Positions 27,421 to 36,692 of a stretch of 64,000 nucleotides of DNA are shown piece by piece (the stretch's first letter is position 1; the number at the start of each line of letters is the position of its first letter). Under the pieces are notes generated by a model. That model ran no database searches. It saw nothing but the letters and a program-made list of their open reading frames with translations, and had not been told where the DNA came from. This DNA comes from Oceanobacillus timonensis (lineage in GTDB: Bacteria; Bacillota; Bacilli; Bacillales; Amphibacillaceae), in contig NZ_LT800497.1 in the NCBI RefSeq assembly GCF_900166635.1, positions 3,520,344-3,584,343 of the forward strand. The letters are read 5' to 3'. A program made the position numbers and the translations under genes.

Positions 27421-27618
27421 TTAAAGACGAACAACGTTTGCAGCTTGTGGGCCACGGTTGCCTTCTACAATTTCGAATTCAACATCTTGACCTTCTTCAA
27501 GTGTTTTGAATCCTTCAGCTTGAATTGCAGAGAAGTGTACGAATACGTCGTCTCCGTCTTCACGCTCGATGAAACCAAAACCTTTTTCTGCATTAAACCA
27601 TTTTACTTTACCAGTCAT
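27421..27618 (-). CDS. cspD: CspA/CspB-family cold-shock protein
   Basis: 65 residues, a single cold-shock domain with both nucleic-acid-binding motifs, KGFGFIE (RNP1) and DVFVHF (RNP2). It binds single-stranded RNA/DNA and melts structure at low temperature. The ATG at 27618 lies 8 nt after AGGAGG; another ATG at 27624 is too close to the site. The leader from the promoter is about 110 nt, as is common for cold-inducible csp genes. The cspD symbol is chosen for likeness to B. subtilis CspD; cspB or cspC cannot be excluded. Confidence 0.93.
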   Translation of the reverse strand: MTGKVKWFNAEKGFGFIEREDGDDVFVHFSAIQAEGFKTLEEGQDVEFEIVEGNRGPQAANVVRL

Positions 27619-27734
27619 TAACATGACCTCCTTATACAAGATATGCAAAGTCATTGAAACTAAATACTTTTACACCGTCTTGAAAAAGAGATCGTAAAGT
27701 ATTCTTGTAACTCCAATTACCTTTTGCAATTATT

Positions 27735-27763
27735 ATTTTAACCCCTTTCATAAAAAATTGCAA
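27735..27763 (-). promoter_or_regulatory. promoter of the cold-shock gene
   Basis: On the minus strand TTGCAA (27763-27758), a 17-bp spacer and TAAAAT (27740-27735). Transcription from about 27728 gives a leader of about 110 nt, which may carry cold-responsive structure. The stretch 27764-27949 upstream shows nothing else I can identify. Confidence 0.65.
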
Positions 27764-27949
27764 GTAAATATCAACGTATACTATCAAACAAAATTCGACG
27801 TTTTTCAACGGAAGAAGCGTTTTCATATAGAGACAGCATCTTCGTTCATAAAAACCATTTATTTTTATAAATGCTAAAAATAGGAATTCGAAAATCGTTC
27901 CCTTTCAAAAAAGATAAGATGCTACCATGGTATACACTTCTTCATGAAT

Positions 27950-27984
27950 GAAACTCCCTTTATAAGTTCTATAAAGAGAGTTTC
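27950..27984 (-). terminator. stem-loop after the coat protein genes
   Basis: GAAACTCCCTTTATA pairs with TATAAAGAGAGTTTC (one mismatch). It lacks a clean T-run on the minus strand, so it may stabilise or weakly terminate the coat-gene transcript. Confidence 0.5.
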
Positions 27985-28024
27985 ATATCAAAAGATTATC
28001 CCTGTTTTTTCCCGCACAAAAAGC

Positions 28025-28456
28025 TTATAAAATATCCAGACTGACTACGATTGCCACCAGCAATTGAATTAACAGTTGAACATTGATTGCAACATCAATA
28101 TCTGTGGTTGTTATATTGACGTCTTTTGATTTTTCAACAATGGTTTTTTGACGGTTGCTTTGTTTCGTTTTCATCACTTGGTCTAAATCCTGGAAAACAG
28201 CCTTTGCCTTATCCGAATCAGCTAATGTTATACTGAGCACAACGGCAATAGCTACTTCAATCCCTACTTGTAAGTTGATTGCTGCTTGCGTATCTGTGGT
28301 TGTTACCGTTACTCCTTCAGAGTCCTTGATAATAATCCATTCCTCGGAAGACTGCTTTGTTAAGCTTTGTTGTTTGGCTGCTTCGTCTACATCTGCTTGA
28401 TTATTTTGATTGTCATCACAGTAATCTAAGGCTCTCCACTCTTTTTTTTGCATCAT
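28025..28456 (-). CDS. CotX/CotV-family spore coat protein
   Basis: 143 residues from an ATG 11 nt after AAAGGAG; the GTG at 28468 touches the site and is unlikely. Two Coat_X-type repeats are visible, about residues 40-80 (DSEGVTVTTTDTQAAINLQ) and 105-143 (KDVNITTTDIDVAINVQ), each followed by a hydrophobic stretch. CotX/CotV proteins form the insoluble crust of the spore. It lies 34 bp after a second CotX-type gene and is probably cotranscribed from the sigma-K-like promoter upstream of that gene. Confidence 0.85.
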   Translation of the reverse strand: MMQKKEWRALDYCDDNQNNQADVDEAAKQQSLTKQSSEEWIIIKDSEGVTVTTTDTQAAINLQVGIEVAIAVVLSITLADSDKAKAVFQDLDQVMKTKQSNRQKTIVEKSKDVNITTTDIDVAINVQLLIQLLVAIVVSLDIL

Positions 28457-28490
28457 TTTTTTCAACACTCCTTTCTACACCATATTTGGA

Positions 28491-29030
28491 TTACAGAATA
28501 TCAATCATGATTACCAAAGCAATGAGTATTTGTAAAAGCAACTGAATATTTACTGAAATATCCGTATCCGCAGTTGTCACGGTTGCATCTTTTGTATTAT
28601 AAATAAATATTTTTTGTTTATTTACCTGACTGGCGCTGATTGTTTGCATTAATTCTTGTTCTATTTCATCTTCATCGGAAGAATCGGCAATAGATAAACG
28701 AATAACAATGGAAATGGCTAATTGCAGCGCGGCTTGCAAAGATGCACCAATCTGCGTATCGGTTGAACTTACTGTGATATTGCATGATTCTTTGACCCAG
28801 ATAACTTCTGCAGATTCCTGCTCCATATACGAATATTCATCTCCAGTTTGAACAACATTGGTCTCCCCAAAATTCGGGCTAAAGGAATTGTCATGATAAG
28901 CTGGTGCTGATTGATAATTATTTGTGTCACAGTCATAATCATTTTCTTTCGGAGGACACACATAGTCGTCTCTATATAAGTCCTCATGGAAACGATTGGT
29001 ATTTTCTGTTTTACTTCTGTAGACAGACAT
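28491..29030 (-). CDS. CotX-family spore coat protein
   Basis: 179 residues: a hydrophilic, Asp/Asn/Tyr-rich N-terminus (1-75), then two Coat_X repeats (SCNITVSSTDTQIGASLQ near 83 and DATVTTADTDISVNIQ near 147), each ending in a hydrophobic run; the C-terminus IDIL matches that of the next gene's LDIL. It is a crust component of the mother-cell-made spore coat. GAAAGGAG precedes the ATG by 10 nt, and a CATANNNTA -10 element of sigma-K type lies 32 bp upstream. Confidence 0.87.
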   Translation of the reverse strand: MSVYRSKTENTNRFHEDLYRDDYVCPPKENDYDCDTNNYQSAPAYHDNSFSPNFGETNVVQTGDEYSYMEQESAEVIWVKESCNITVSSTDTQIGASLQAALQLAISIVIRLSIADSSDEDEIEQELMQTISASQVNKQKIFIYNTKDATVTTADTDISVNIQLLLQILIALVIMIDIL

Positions 29031-29061
29031 CGACTAACACTCCTTTCTTCAAGTTCTAAAT

Positions 29062-29070
29062 TAATTTATG
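29062..29070 (-). promoter_or_regulatory. sigma-K-like -10 element of the coat operon
   Basis: Minus-strand CATAAATTA fits CATANNNTA. The -35 (AC at the right distance) is weak, so the call rests on the -10 match and the coat gene downstream. Confidence 0.45.
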
Positions 29071-29182
29071 GTATTGATAACTATACTTCCTGTACACCCG
29101 CACAAAGAACACGGAAAATAACAAAATCACCTAGTCCAAATTTCAGGACAATATGCAGCATAAAAATATAATATGCTCCTAT

Positions 29183-29222
29183 AAAAAATGTGAAGAAATA
29201 ATGGATTTTCTTCACATTTTTA
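29183..29222 (-). terminator. terminator of the CotW-like gene
   Basis: AAAAATGTGAAGAA and TTCTTCACATTTTT form the stem; U-run on the minus strand. Confidence 0.75.
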
Positions 29223-29228
29223 TAGAAA

Positions 29229-29438
29229 TTATTCTGATTTGGATTCATTTCTTTTTTCCTGAAATTCCTCTACCTGTGCTTTTAAATCGGTCACCATTTC
29301 TTTTAACATTTCACGCTGCTTCTCAGATAGGTTATTTTTCACCTCTTCCGGTTTGATCCCATTCTTCCGGAAGACACTATCCACCATCACTTCAACTAAT
29401 TTATCAGACATCACTGGTTTATCGGATGATCCGCTCAT
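29229..29438 (-). CDS. CotW-like small spore coat protein candidate
   Basis: 69 residues, helical and highly charged. VDSVFRKNGIKPEEVKNNLSE and KEMVTDLKAQVEEF resemble, from memory, the N-terminal part of CotW of B. subtilis, which works with CotX and CotV; the match could not be checked. The tail is shorter than in CotW. It lies next to two CotX-type genes and also has a CATANNNTA element upstream, which supports mother-cell expression. GGAGG precedes the ATG. Confidence 0.6.
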   Translation of the reverse strand: MSGSSDKPVMSDKLVEVMVDSVFRKNGIKPEEVKNNLSEKQREMLKEMVTDLKAQVEEFQEKRNESKSE

Positions 29439-29468
29439 TTGTTCAGCCTCCTTCCTTCATAGATACTT

Positions 29469-29477
29469 TATCTTATG
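29469..29477 (-). promoter_or_regulatory. sigma-K-like -10 element of the CotW-like gene
   Basis: Minus-strand CATAAGATA fits CATANNNTA, 31 bp upstream of the start codon. The -35 is not clear. Confidence 0.4.
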
Positions 29478-29684
29478 GAAGAAAAGTTCATATTGACTAT
29501 GCTTCCGACTAAGTCCATTTTACAAAGTTGGACACTATACGGACACAAACCTTTAATGATACTATTCAGGGGCTGGAATCAAGTTAAAAAAAGTGGTAGA
29601 ATAATGAGTTGCAAGACGAAAAATGAATAAACGAAACCAGACTCATTTGTATCTTGCAAATATAAATGAACAGGTGGTAAACAA

Positions 29685-30662
29685 ATGGAAACAAATCAGG
29701 AATATCAAGTTTTACTTTATTACAACTATGTGCATATTGAAGATCCAGAAACTTTTGCGGCTGAGCATCTTCAATATTGTAAAGAACTTGGATTAAAAGG
29801 ACGTATTTTAGTAGCTGAAGAAGGCATTAATGGAACTGTTTCAGGTACGATAGAACAGACAAATGCATATATGGAGCATATGCATGCTGATTCCCGCTTT
29901 GAAGATATGACATTCAAAGTAGATGCGCATGATCAACATGCTTTCAAAAAAATGCATGTACGTCCAAGAAATGAATTAGTTACGCTGCGTTTAGAAGAAG
30001 ATATTAACCCATTAGAAACAACCGGCAACTATTTGGAGCCGAAAGAATTCTATGAAGCATTACAGGACGAAGATACCGTTGTATTGGATGCCCGCAACGA
30101 TTATGAATATGATCTGGGACATTTCCGCGGCGCAATCCGTCCAGATATTAAGACCTTCCGTGAATTACCGGATTGGGTCCAAGAAAACAAAGAAATGCTT
30201 GAAGATAAAAAAATTGTTACGTATTGTACAGGCGGTATCCGCTGCGAGAAATTCAGCGGCTGGCTGAAAGATGAAGGATTTGAGGATGTCAGTCAGTTAC
30301 ATGGCGGGATCGTGTCGTATGGAAAAGATCCTGAAGTGCAAGGTGAATTATGGGATGGACAGCTTTACGTATTTGATGAGCGTATCAGCGTTCCGGTTAA
30401 CCAAAAAGAACATATCATTATCGGAAAAGATTACTTTGACGGAGAACCTTGTGAACGCTACGTAAACTGCGCCAATCCGGAATGCAATCGACAAATGCTT
30501 GCTTCTGAGGAAAATGAACATAAATATTTACGCGGATGTACACACGAATGCCGTGTAACATCACGTAACCTTTATGTGAAAGAACATGATTTATCCACCG
30601 AAGAAATTCAAGAACGCTTAGCAGCTATTGGCGAAACACTTCCGGAGCAAACAACCGTTTAA
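29685..30662 (+). CDS. trhO: tRNA uridine(34) hydroxylase TrhO (rhodanese-like, YbfQ)
   Basis: 325 residues, full length for UPF0176/TrhO. An N-terminal acylphosphatase-like domain (about 1-95, [16 protein letters not shown]) precedes the rhodanese domain (about 115-220) with the catalytic cysteine in [10 protein letters not shown], and a Cys-rich C-terminal part (CANPECNRQ and CTHECR) follows. TrhO carries out oxygen-dependent hydroxylation of U34 in tRNA, the first step to methoxyuridine. AGGTGG precedes the ATG. It is a single gene with a bidirectional terminator. Confidence 0.95.
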   Translation: METNQEYQVLLYYNYVHIEDPETFAAEHLQYCKELGLKGRILVAEEGINGTVSGTIEQTNAYMEHMHADSRFEDMTFKVDAHDQHAFKKMHVRPRNELVTLRLEEDINPLETTGNYLEPKEFYEALQDEDTVVLDARNDYEYDLGHFRGAIRPDIKTFRELPDWVQENKEMLEDKKIVTYCTGGIRCEKFSGWLKDEGFEDVSQLHGGIVSYGKDPEVQGELWDGQLYVFDERISVPVNQKEHIIIGKDYFDGEPCERYVNCANPECNRQMLASEENEHKYLRGCTHECRVTSRNLYVKEHDLSTEEIQERLAAIGETLPEQTTV

Positions 30663-30672
30663 CCATATAGGA

Positions 30673-30714
30673 TACAAAACAGGCTGGAGAGTCTATTCTC
30701 CAGCCTGTTTTGTA
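30673..30714. terminator. bidirectional terminator between trhO and the GNAT gene
   Basis: ATACAAAACAGGCTGGAGA pairs perfectly with TCTCCAGCCTGTTTTGTAT; it abuts the GNAT stop codon. Confidence 0.88.
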
Positions 30715-31404
30715 TTATTTCTGATAAACGATTATCCAGTCAGTGTCTGATTTTTTCATCTCTACCCCCATGTAACCTTCTTCTATCAGCTTTATTTGGC
30801 CACCAATATCCTTTATATCTATTTCCCTTTGTTCTTTCGACCCGGTATCTTTTAATGCTAAATCATTGCAATAAATATAACGCAGCTTTCCGCCATACTT
30901 TGCCTTTACTTGATAAATACGCATTCCTAATGCAAATTTATCCTTCATACTCGGAATATTCCCGGGCGCAACGGTCGCTAAAATATAGCGAAACTTGGTT
31001 GTATCTAATTGCTCCATCATAAATTCGCCCATTTTAGTTTGTAAATGATTGCCACGGTAATCTGGATGTACATTGGAAATCTCCGAATAGATGATTTCTG
31101 CAGCATGTTCTTTTGTCAAACCAATATCCTTTCCTAACCCTTCTTCATCTGCAACTGGATTCAGAAACGCGCGGAAAGCAATCAGCTTTTCCTGATGAAA
31201 AATACCAACCATCAGCGGCTCTCCTTCTAAAATAGAACGGAACTCGGCTTCATCTAAGGTTGCTAATCTTGCTTTATCTTCCAATGCTTCATAAACTACC
31301 GTTTGCAATTCTAAAATATCGGGTAAATCAGTAGTAGTGAGGTAACGTAAAAAAGCATCTTGTTCTGCATTTTTTAGCGGCATCTTTTTTATCATTTCAG
31401 TCAC
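30715..31404 (-). CDS. GNAT-family N-acetyltransferase
   Basis: 229 residues from a GTG 9 nt after AAAGGA; the ATG at 31434 lies before that site. The fold is visible through [17 protein letters not shown] (about 133-149, acetyl-CoA-binding motif A) and the preceding strand [15 protein letters not shown]. An unusual length and a [20 protein letters not shown] segment mark it as one of the large GNAT relatives in Bacillaceae of unknown substrate. It is divergent from the glutathione peroxidase gene. Confidence 0.8.
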   Translation of the reverse strand: MTEMIKKMPLKNAEQDAFLRYLTTTDLPDILELQTVVYEALEDKARLATLDEAEFRSILEGEPLMVGIFHQEKLIAFRAFLNPVADEEGLGKDIGLTKEHAAEIIYSEISNVHPDYRGNHLQTKMGEFMMEQLDTTKFRYILATVAPGNIPSMKDKFALGMRIYQVKAKYGGKLRYIYCNDLALKDTGSKEQREIDIKDIGGQIKLIEEGYMGVEMKKSDTDWIIVYQK

Positions 31405-31490
31405 AAATAAACGTCCTTTCTTGTTATAATACAAATGGCATTATTTTGATGCATCTACATCTTATCATTTTTCGAGGTGGGGTATACAAT

Positions 31491-31970
31491 ATGACAACAA
31501 TCTATGATTTTTCAGCAAAAACAATTGACGGGGAAGAAAAACAGCTGTCCGATTATGAGGGGAAAGTGTTGCTCATCGTAAACACAGCTAGCAAATGCGG
31601 CTTCACCCCTCAGTTCGAAGGTTTACAAAAGCTGCATGACCAGTATAAAGAACAGAACTTTGAAGTACTTGGCTTTCCATGCAATCAGTTTGGTCATCAA
31701 GACCCGGGAGCAGACGAAGAGATTAATCAATTTTGTCAAAAAAACTATGGGGTCACTTTTCCAATGTTTTCCAAAGTTGATGTTAAAGGAAAAAATGCAC
31801 ACCCGCTTTTTGACTTCTTAACAAGTGAACAAAAAGGCATCTTAGGGGAACAAATTAAGTGGAATTTTACGAAGTTCCTGATTGATACAGATGGAAAAGT
31901 GGCAAAACGATTTGGTCCGCAAAAAAATCCGGATACAATAGAAACAGATATTGAAGCGCTTCTAAACTAG
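31491..31970 (+). CDS. glutathione peroxidase family thiol peroxidase (BsaA-like)
   Basis: 159 residues from the ATG at 31491 (GAGGTGGGG upstream). Peroxidatic cysteine in [11 protein letters not shown], second cysteine in GFPCNQFG, and the Trp/Asn pair in WNFTKFLID complete the family site. The active residue is Cys, not Sec. In Firmicutes these enzymes reduce hydroperoxides using thioredoxin rather than glutathione. It is a single-gene unit flanked by a strong 3' terminator. Confidence 0.94.
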   Translation: MTTIYDFSAKTIDGEEKQLSDYEGKVLLIVNTASKCGFTPQFEGLQKLHDQYKEQNFEVLGFPCNQFGHQDPGADEEINQFCQKNYGVTFPMFSKVDVKGKNAHPLFDFLTSEQKGILGEQIKWNFTKFLIDTDGKVAKRFGPQKNPDTIETDIEALLN

Positions 31971-32011
31971 AAAACAGCTGGGGAAGGATTATTTCCCCAG
32001 CTGTTTTCTAG
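31967..32011. terminator. bidirectional terminator after the peroxidase gene
   Basis: CTAGAAAACAGCTGGGGAA pairs with TTCCCCAGCTGTTTTCTAG, overlapping the peroxidase stop codon and ending before the amidohydrolase stop. Confidence 0.88.
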
Positions 32012-32014
32012 TTA

Positions 32015-33190
32015 CTAAACGGACGCCTCTTCTTCATTTTTATGGAATTCTTCTTTCATTGCTTGGACCGTATCTTCACTTGCCAATAAATCATAGCCTG
32101 TTTTTGCCAGAGATAATGCACCTTCATACAAAGCTGCATGGCCATCTTCTGTAATGGTTTGATCCGCAAACTCTTTCGTATGCGCAATAATTCCAGCTTT
32201 GTTTAAGCCGATATAAGGGTGAATTGCCGGTACCACTTGGCTGACATTCCCCATATCAATTGAGCCGTAGCTTTCTTTTGAACTGTAAACAGGAAGCCTG
32301 CTTGTCTCTTTTAAATTGGCTGTAAATAAATCGGATAATACTTTATTTGTCGTCATATCATCATAGCTTAATTCGTAATTGGATATATTCAATGTTGCTC
32401 CTGTCATTGAAGCAGCACCTTCTGCAATATTTTTTACCTTCTCTACTACTTCATTAAGGTAAGAACGATCTGCCGCCCGAACATAAAATTGGGCAACTGC
32501 TTTATCAGGCACGACATTGGCAGCCTCTCCCCCTTCCGCAATCACACCATGAATGCGGACATCTGATTTGACATGCTGTCTTAATGCATTAATACCGTTA
32601 AATAATTGCAACACACTGTCTAGTGCATTGATTCCTTCTTCCGGAGCAGCTGCAGCATGTGCTGTTTTTCCATGATATTCGAATTGAATCGCATCCATGG
32701 CCAAGGAGTCGCCGCTTTCCTGCGACACATCATTCGGATGTAAAATCATCGCTGCGTCGATACCATCAAATACACCCTGCTCACTCATTGGGACTTTCGC
32801 TCCGTTTGTCTCTTCTGCCGGTGTACCAAAGACATGAACCGTTCCGCCAATGTCATCAATAATTTTACTTAAAATGACGCCAGCGCCGACACTCATTGTT
32901 CCAATCAGGTTATGTCCGCAGCCGTGCCCAACTCCCGGGAGTGCATCATATTCAGCCAAGTAGGCAATCGCCGGACCTGGCTTACCACTTGCATAGGTTG
33001 CTTTAAATGCAGTATCACGGCCAACAATTCCTTTTTCGACGTCAAATTGATGTGCTGTTAAATAATCTGTCAGCAACTTCATCGATTCATATTCTTGATC
33101 TCCCAGTTCCGGATTATTAAAAATCGTATCGCTTAGGCTCGTTAAATCTTTGATTACTGTATCTAATTCTTTTTTTAAACTTGCTTTCAT
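32015..33190 (-). CDS. M20-family amidohydrolase (AbgB/YxeP-type)
   Basis: 391 residues from the ATG at 33190 behind GAGGGA. M20D features: YDALPGVGHGCGHNLIG (metal-binding Cys/His, near 88), PAEETNGAKV (near 130), ILHPNDVS and HAAAAPEEGINALD (near 184), with a lid domain in the middle. Relatives remove acyl or aminobenzoyl groups from amino acids. It is divergent from the TRAP transporter, so it could process an imported amide, but that is guesswork. No regulatory gene is present. Confidence 0.88.
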   Translation of the reverse strand: MKASLKKELDTVIKDLTSLSDTIFNNPELGDQEYESMKLLTDYLTAHQFDVEKGIVGRDTAFKATYASGKPGPAIAYLAEYDALPGVGHGCGHNLIGTMSVGAGVILSKIIDDIGGTVHVFGTPAEETNGAKVPMSEQGVFDGIDAAMILHPNDVSQESGDSLAMDAIQFEYHGKTAHAAAAPEEGINALDSVLQLFNGINALRQHVKSDVRIHGVIAEGGEAANVVPDKAVAQFYVRAADRSYLNEVVEKVKNIAEGAASMTGATLNISNYELSYDDMTTNKVLSDLFTANLKETSRLPVYSSKESYGSIDMGNVSQVVPAIHPYIGLNKAGIIAHTKEFADQTITEDGHAALYEGALSLAKTGYDLLASEDTVQAMKEEFHKNEEEASV

Positions 33191-33648
33191 ATTTATTCCC
33201 TCACTCAATGTATATATATTAGTTATTATGTATATTTATAACACACCAAAACAAGCTTATGCAATAGATGGTATAGAAAAGTATCTATTCGGATAATTAA
33301 GACAAGATATGTTTTTTTACATTGTTTTGATTTAAGAATGTAAATGAACAGCCATTTTAAAATGGTTTATAAGTATTTCAGACCTTAGAGGCGTATTCAG
33401 GATGATATAGCAGTTTATTTAAGCTATTTTAAATATTTGCAGAATTTTATCACTTTTAGAGGTTTTATTCCATTATAGCCCGTTTGAATAGATTGAAACA
33501 TTTCTGTAACATGAAGTAAATAATTGACTTATCGATTGGATGAGTCTTATGGAAGATGTTCAAAAAGACTAGGAAAAACGTTCTTCTGCCATTTCAGACC
33601 GTTTCCACAGTTTTTTGGGCGTATATTTAATAGAGGAGGAACAACGTA
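33191..33648. other. 458-bp intergenic region before the TRAP operon
   Basis: AT-rich with no supported gene. It holds a copy of the MITE terminal sequence, GATGTTCAAAAAGAC (33555-33569), without the rest of the element, and a possible -35 TTGACT (33521-33526) with only a weak -10. A ribosome site GAGGAGG lies at its end. It is the only room for control of both flanking genes. Confidence 0.5.
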
Positions 33649-34218
33649 TTGAAAATTCTGCAATGGATTGATAAAGCTTTTATGAAGCTGGAAGAGTTTA
33701 TTCTGAGCTTCTCTATCATCCTGATTTCCTTCATGATTATCGGTAATGTGATTGCAAGAGAAGTTTTTAATTCCGGCGCTTTTTACTTTGCTTATGAAGT
33801 TAGCCAATTTGCAATTGTGATTGCAACGTTTATGGGAATTGCTTATGCAGCAAGAAAAGGGAGACATATCAGTATGTCCGCATTTTATGATTTTGCCCCA
33901 TTTAAAGTGCGTAAAGTAATGATGATTATCATTAACCTCGTTGCAGGTATTTTTATGTTTATACTTGCATACTTCTCCTACAGCTTTGTGATATTCGAAT
34001 ATAATACAGGAGCTGTTACAACGTCCCTGGAGCTTCCAAGATATCTTATGGGTATATTTATCCCAATTGGTTTCTTATCAGCAGGTATCCAATATTTACG
34101 GAATACTTATATTAACTTCACTCAAAAAGCAAAAAGTACTGTATATATAGGAATCGACGCTCCAGATTATAATGATCAGAAGAAACGAGATGTCACATTA
34201 GAGGATATCAATTTGTAA
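33649..34218 (+). CDS. TRAP transporter small permease (DctQ family)
   Basis: 189 residues from a TTG behind GAGGAGG. Four membrane helices (about 15-35, 48-68, 89-110, 130-150) and the family stretch ARKGRHISMSAFYDF after helix 2 identify DctQ. It joins the DctM channel and the DctP binding protein in sodium-driven uptake of organic acids or related compounds. It opens the Q-M-P operon. Confidence 0.9.
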   Translation: MKILQWIDKAFMKLEEFILSFSIILISFMIIGNVIAREVFNSGAFYFAYEVSQFAIVIATFMGIAYAARKGRHISMSAFYDFAPFKVRKVMMIIINLVAGIFMFILAYFSYSFVIFEYNTGAVTTSLELPRYLMGIFIPIGFLSAGIQYLRNTYINFTQKAKSTVYIGIDAPDYNDQKKRDVTLEDINL

Positions 34219-34246
34219 ATGAAAAACGAATAGAAAGGATAAATCT

Positions 34247-35521
34247 ATGTTAGCGACATTATTATCGATAATGGTTATATTACTATTTTTGAATTTTCCG
34301 ATGATGATTCCTTTAATTTTAGCTCCTGTTGTCGTCATGCTTCTATTTAATCCAAATTTAAGTATGGATTTATTGATGGGACAATTATTAACAGGAATTT
34401 CATCCTCTGTCTTATTATGTGTGCCTCTATTTATTTTTGCGGCAGATATTATGACTTCAGGGAAAACATCTAATAGATTGTTAGATTTCATCGGTTCCTT
34501 TATTGGTCACATCCGTGGTGGATATGCTGTAACAACAGCCGCTGCTTGTTCCATATTTGGCGCTATATCCGGATCTACCCAAGCAGCAGTGGTGGCAATC
34601 GGACGACCAATGCGGGAAAGAATGCTGAAGGCAGGATATAAAGATTCCAGTGCCATTGCTTTAATCATTAATTCAAGTGATGTTGCCTTACTTATTCCGC
34701 CAAGTATCGGTATGATTATTTATGCTTTAGCAGCAGGATCGGGTGTATCTGTCGGTGATCTATTTATTGCCGGGATTATTCCAGGTATCATGGTGTTTTT
34801 AGCTTTTGCAATCTATAGTGTGATTTATGCAAAAGTAAAAGATATCCCGCTGGCTAAACGCCAGGGCTGGAGAGAGCGGTGGAAATCTTTTCGTAAAGCA
34901 TTACTCCCATTAGCTTTTCCCGTTATTATTGTCGGCGGGATTTATACAGGCATATTCAGCCCCGTGGAAGCATCGGGGATTGCTGTCCTGTATGCATTTA
35001 TTCTGGAAGTTTTCATTTTCCGGACGATTTCATTTAAAAAGATTCCAAGTATCGCGCTGTCAACCGGATTGGTTACATCAGCCGTATTTATACTGGTAGC
35101 AGGCGGACAATTATTCTCATGGGTGCTCGGTTACGCAAGAATCCCGCAGCAAGTATCCGAAGCAGTATTAGGAACAGATCCAAGCGCTATTTATGTACTT
35201 ATCATTGTCAGTATCTTTTTCTTTGTAGGCTGTATGTTTGTTGACCCGATTGTAGTTATTCTTGTACTAACACCAATATTTGTACCTGCAGCAGAAACAG
35301 CAGGAGTGGATTTAATCCATTTAGGTATTATTATTACCTTCCAGGCAGCTCTAGGATCTGCCACACCGCCATTTGGTGTTGACATTTTCACAGCCAGTGC
35401 GGTATTCAATAAACCATATCTGGAAGTAATCAAAAGTACACCACCTTATATATTGATCCTTTTACTGATCGGTGTACTGTTAATTTTCTTCCCGCAATTA
35501 TCATTAATACTCATTCATTAA
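34247..35521 (+). CDS. TRAP transporter large permease (DctM family)
   Basis: 424 residues with about 12 membrane helices, normal for DctM. Family motifs include SCSIFGAISGSTQAAVVAIG-type residues near 92-112 and the C-terminal PPFGVDIFTASAV region near 375. It is the ion-coupled translocation subunit. The ATG at 34247 follows GAAAGGAT and lies 28 bp after DctQ; DctP follows. Substrate is not readable from the sequence. Confidence 0.94.
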   Translation: MLATLLSIMVILLFLNFPMMIPLILAPVVVMLLFNPNLSMDLLMGQLLTGISSSVLLCVPLFIFAADIMTSGKTSNRLLDFIGSFIGHIRGGYAVTTAAACSIFGAISGSTQAAVVAIGRPMRERMLKAGYKDSSAIALIINSSDVALLIPPSIGMIIYALAAGSGVSVGDLFIAGIIPGIMVFLAFAIYSVIYAKVKDIPLAKRQGWRERWKSFRKALLPLAFPVIIVGGIYTGIFSPVEASGIAVLYAFILEVFIFRTISFKKIPSIALSTGLVTSAVFILVAGGQLFSWVLGYARIPQQVSEAVLGTDPSAIYVLIIVSIFFFVGCMFVDPIVVILVLTPIFVPAAETAGVDLIHLGIIITFQAALGSATPPFGVDIFTASAVFNKPYLEVIKSTPPYILILLLIGVLLIFFPQLSLILIH

Positions 35522-35572
35522 TGAAACAGGTATATTCCTGTTTTATATAAAAACTTTTAGGGGGTATTTATT

Positions 35573-36646
35573 ATTTGGAATAAAAAAAACGTATGGATGC
35601 TTTCCGCTATCTTGACACTCAGCTTATTATTAGCAGCATGTGGCGGAGGCGATGGTGAAAGTGACGGAGCATCAGGTGATGGCGAATTTGAAGAGCAGTC
35701 CTGGCAGTTTGTAACAGAAGAGCTGCAAGGCGAAGTACAGTATGAATATGCGGCAGAATTTGGAGACCGAATCAATGAAAAAACAGATGGGGCAATTACT
35801 GTTGAACCATTGGAATTCGGCGCTTTGGGAAGTGAAGTAGACCAGGCCCAATTACTTCAGCAAGGCGGCGTGGAACTGGCGGTAATGTCTCCAGGCTTTA
35901 CAGGGAACCAAGTGCAAGATGGACAAATTTTCTCTTTGCATTATTTTTTCCCATCTGATCAGGAACAGGTACAAGAAGTATTAACCAACAGTGAAGCATT
36001 GAATCAAGATTTACGTGCAAAATATGAAGAACATGGTATTTCACCGCTGTCTTACTGGACAGAAGGAGCAACGGCCTGGTCCAGTAATGTTGGGATTGAA
36101 TCTCCGGATGATTGGAGCGGTTTAAATATTCGGGTCCAGGAATCACCACTTATGCGTGAAAGTTATGCTGCATATGGGGCAACAGTTCAATCACTAAGCT
36201 GGGATGAATTATATACTGCATTAGATCGTGGTACAGTGGATGCACAAGAAAACCCGATTTTCTTTATCCAATCTGCAAGTTTTCATGAAGTACAAGATAC
36301 CGTTACTATATCAAATCATAATAACTATGTTGCGATGACAACAGTTAATACGGATTGGTATAATAGCCTGGATGATAATGTAAAAGAAGTGGTCGACGAG
36401 ACTGTAACAGAAATGCAGGATTGGGTCTTCGAGGAACAAACCACCCAAAATCAAGAAGGCATTGATATGATTAATGAGGATACCGACAATCCGACCGAAG
36501 TTATCGAATTAACAGATGAACAAATTGAAGAATTTAGAGAAGTTGCAGAACCTGTGCATCAATACTATCGTGATGAAGTTTCCGATATTGACCCGGAAAT
36601 ATTTGATAAACTGCAGGAAGAAATCGCAGATGTCATGGATGAATAA
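35573..36646 (+). CDS. TRAP transporter solute-binding lipoprotein (DctP family), probable ATT start
   Basis: 357 residues if started at ATT 35573. The only ATG (35597) has no ribosome site and would give a signal peptide without its basic region, whereas AGGGGG (35559-35564) stands 8 nt from ATT, which adds IWNKKNVW before the hydrophobic core and the lipobox LLAAC. The mature part has the DctP fold (LSWDELYTALDRGTVDAQENP near 200) and binds the ligand for DctQM. It ends with a terminator. ATT at 35570 is an alternative. Confidence 0.85.
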   Translation: MWNKKNVWMLSAILTLSLLLAACGGGDGESDGASGDGEFEEQSWQFVTEELQGEVQYEYAAEFGDRINEKTDGAITVEPLEFGALGSEVDQAQLLQQGGVELAVMSPGFTGNQVQDGQIFSLHYFFPSDQEQVQEVLTNSEALNQDLRAKYEEHGISPLSYWTEGATAWSSNVGIESPDDWSGLNIRVQESPLMRESYAAYGATVQSLSWDELYTALDRGTVDAQENPIFFIQSASFHEVQDTVTISNHNNYVAMTTVNTDWYNSLDDNVKEVVDETVTEMQDWVFEEQTTQNQEGIDMINEDTDNPTEVIELTDEQIEEFREVAEPVHQYYRDEVSDIDPEIFDKLQEEIADVMDE

Positions 36647-36653
36647 TGTATAG

Positions 36654-36685
36654 AAAAGGCTGAGATCTGCTCTCAGCCTTTTCTA
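36654..36685. terminator. terminator between the TRAP operon and proS
   Basis: GAAAAGGCTGAGA and TCTCAGCCTTTTC form the stem, usable from both sides. Confidence 0.8.
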
Positions 36686-36692
36686 TGTTAGA

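Noticed and set aside
27632-27826. 64-codon minus-strand frame in the cold-shock leader
   Set aside because: It spans the csp promoter and untranslated leader and has no ribosome site.
33547-33867. Minus-strand frame opposite the TRAP small permease
   Set aside because: Shadow of DctQ extending into a non-coding gap; no start signal.
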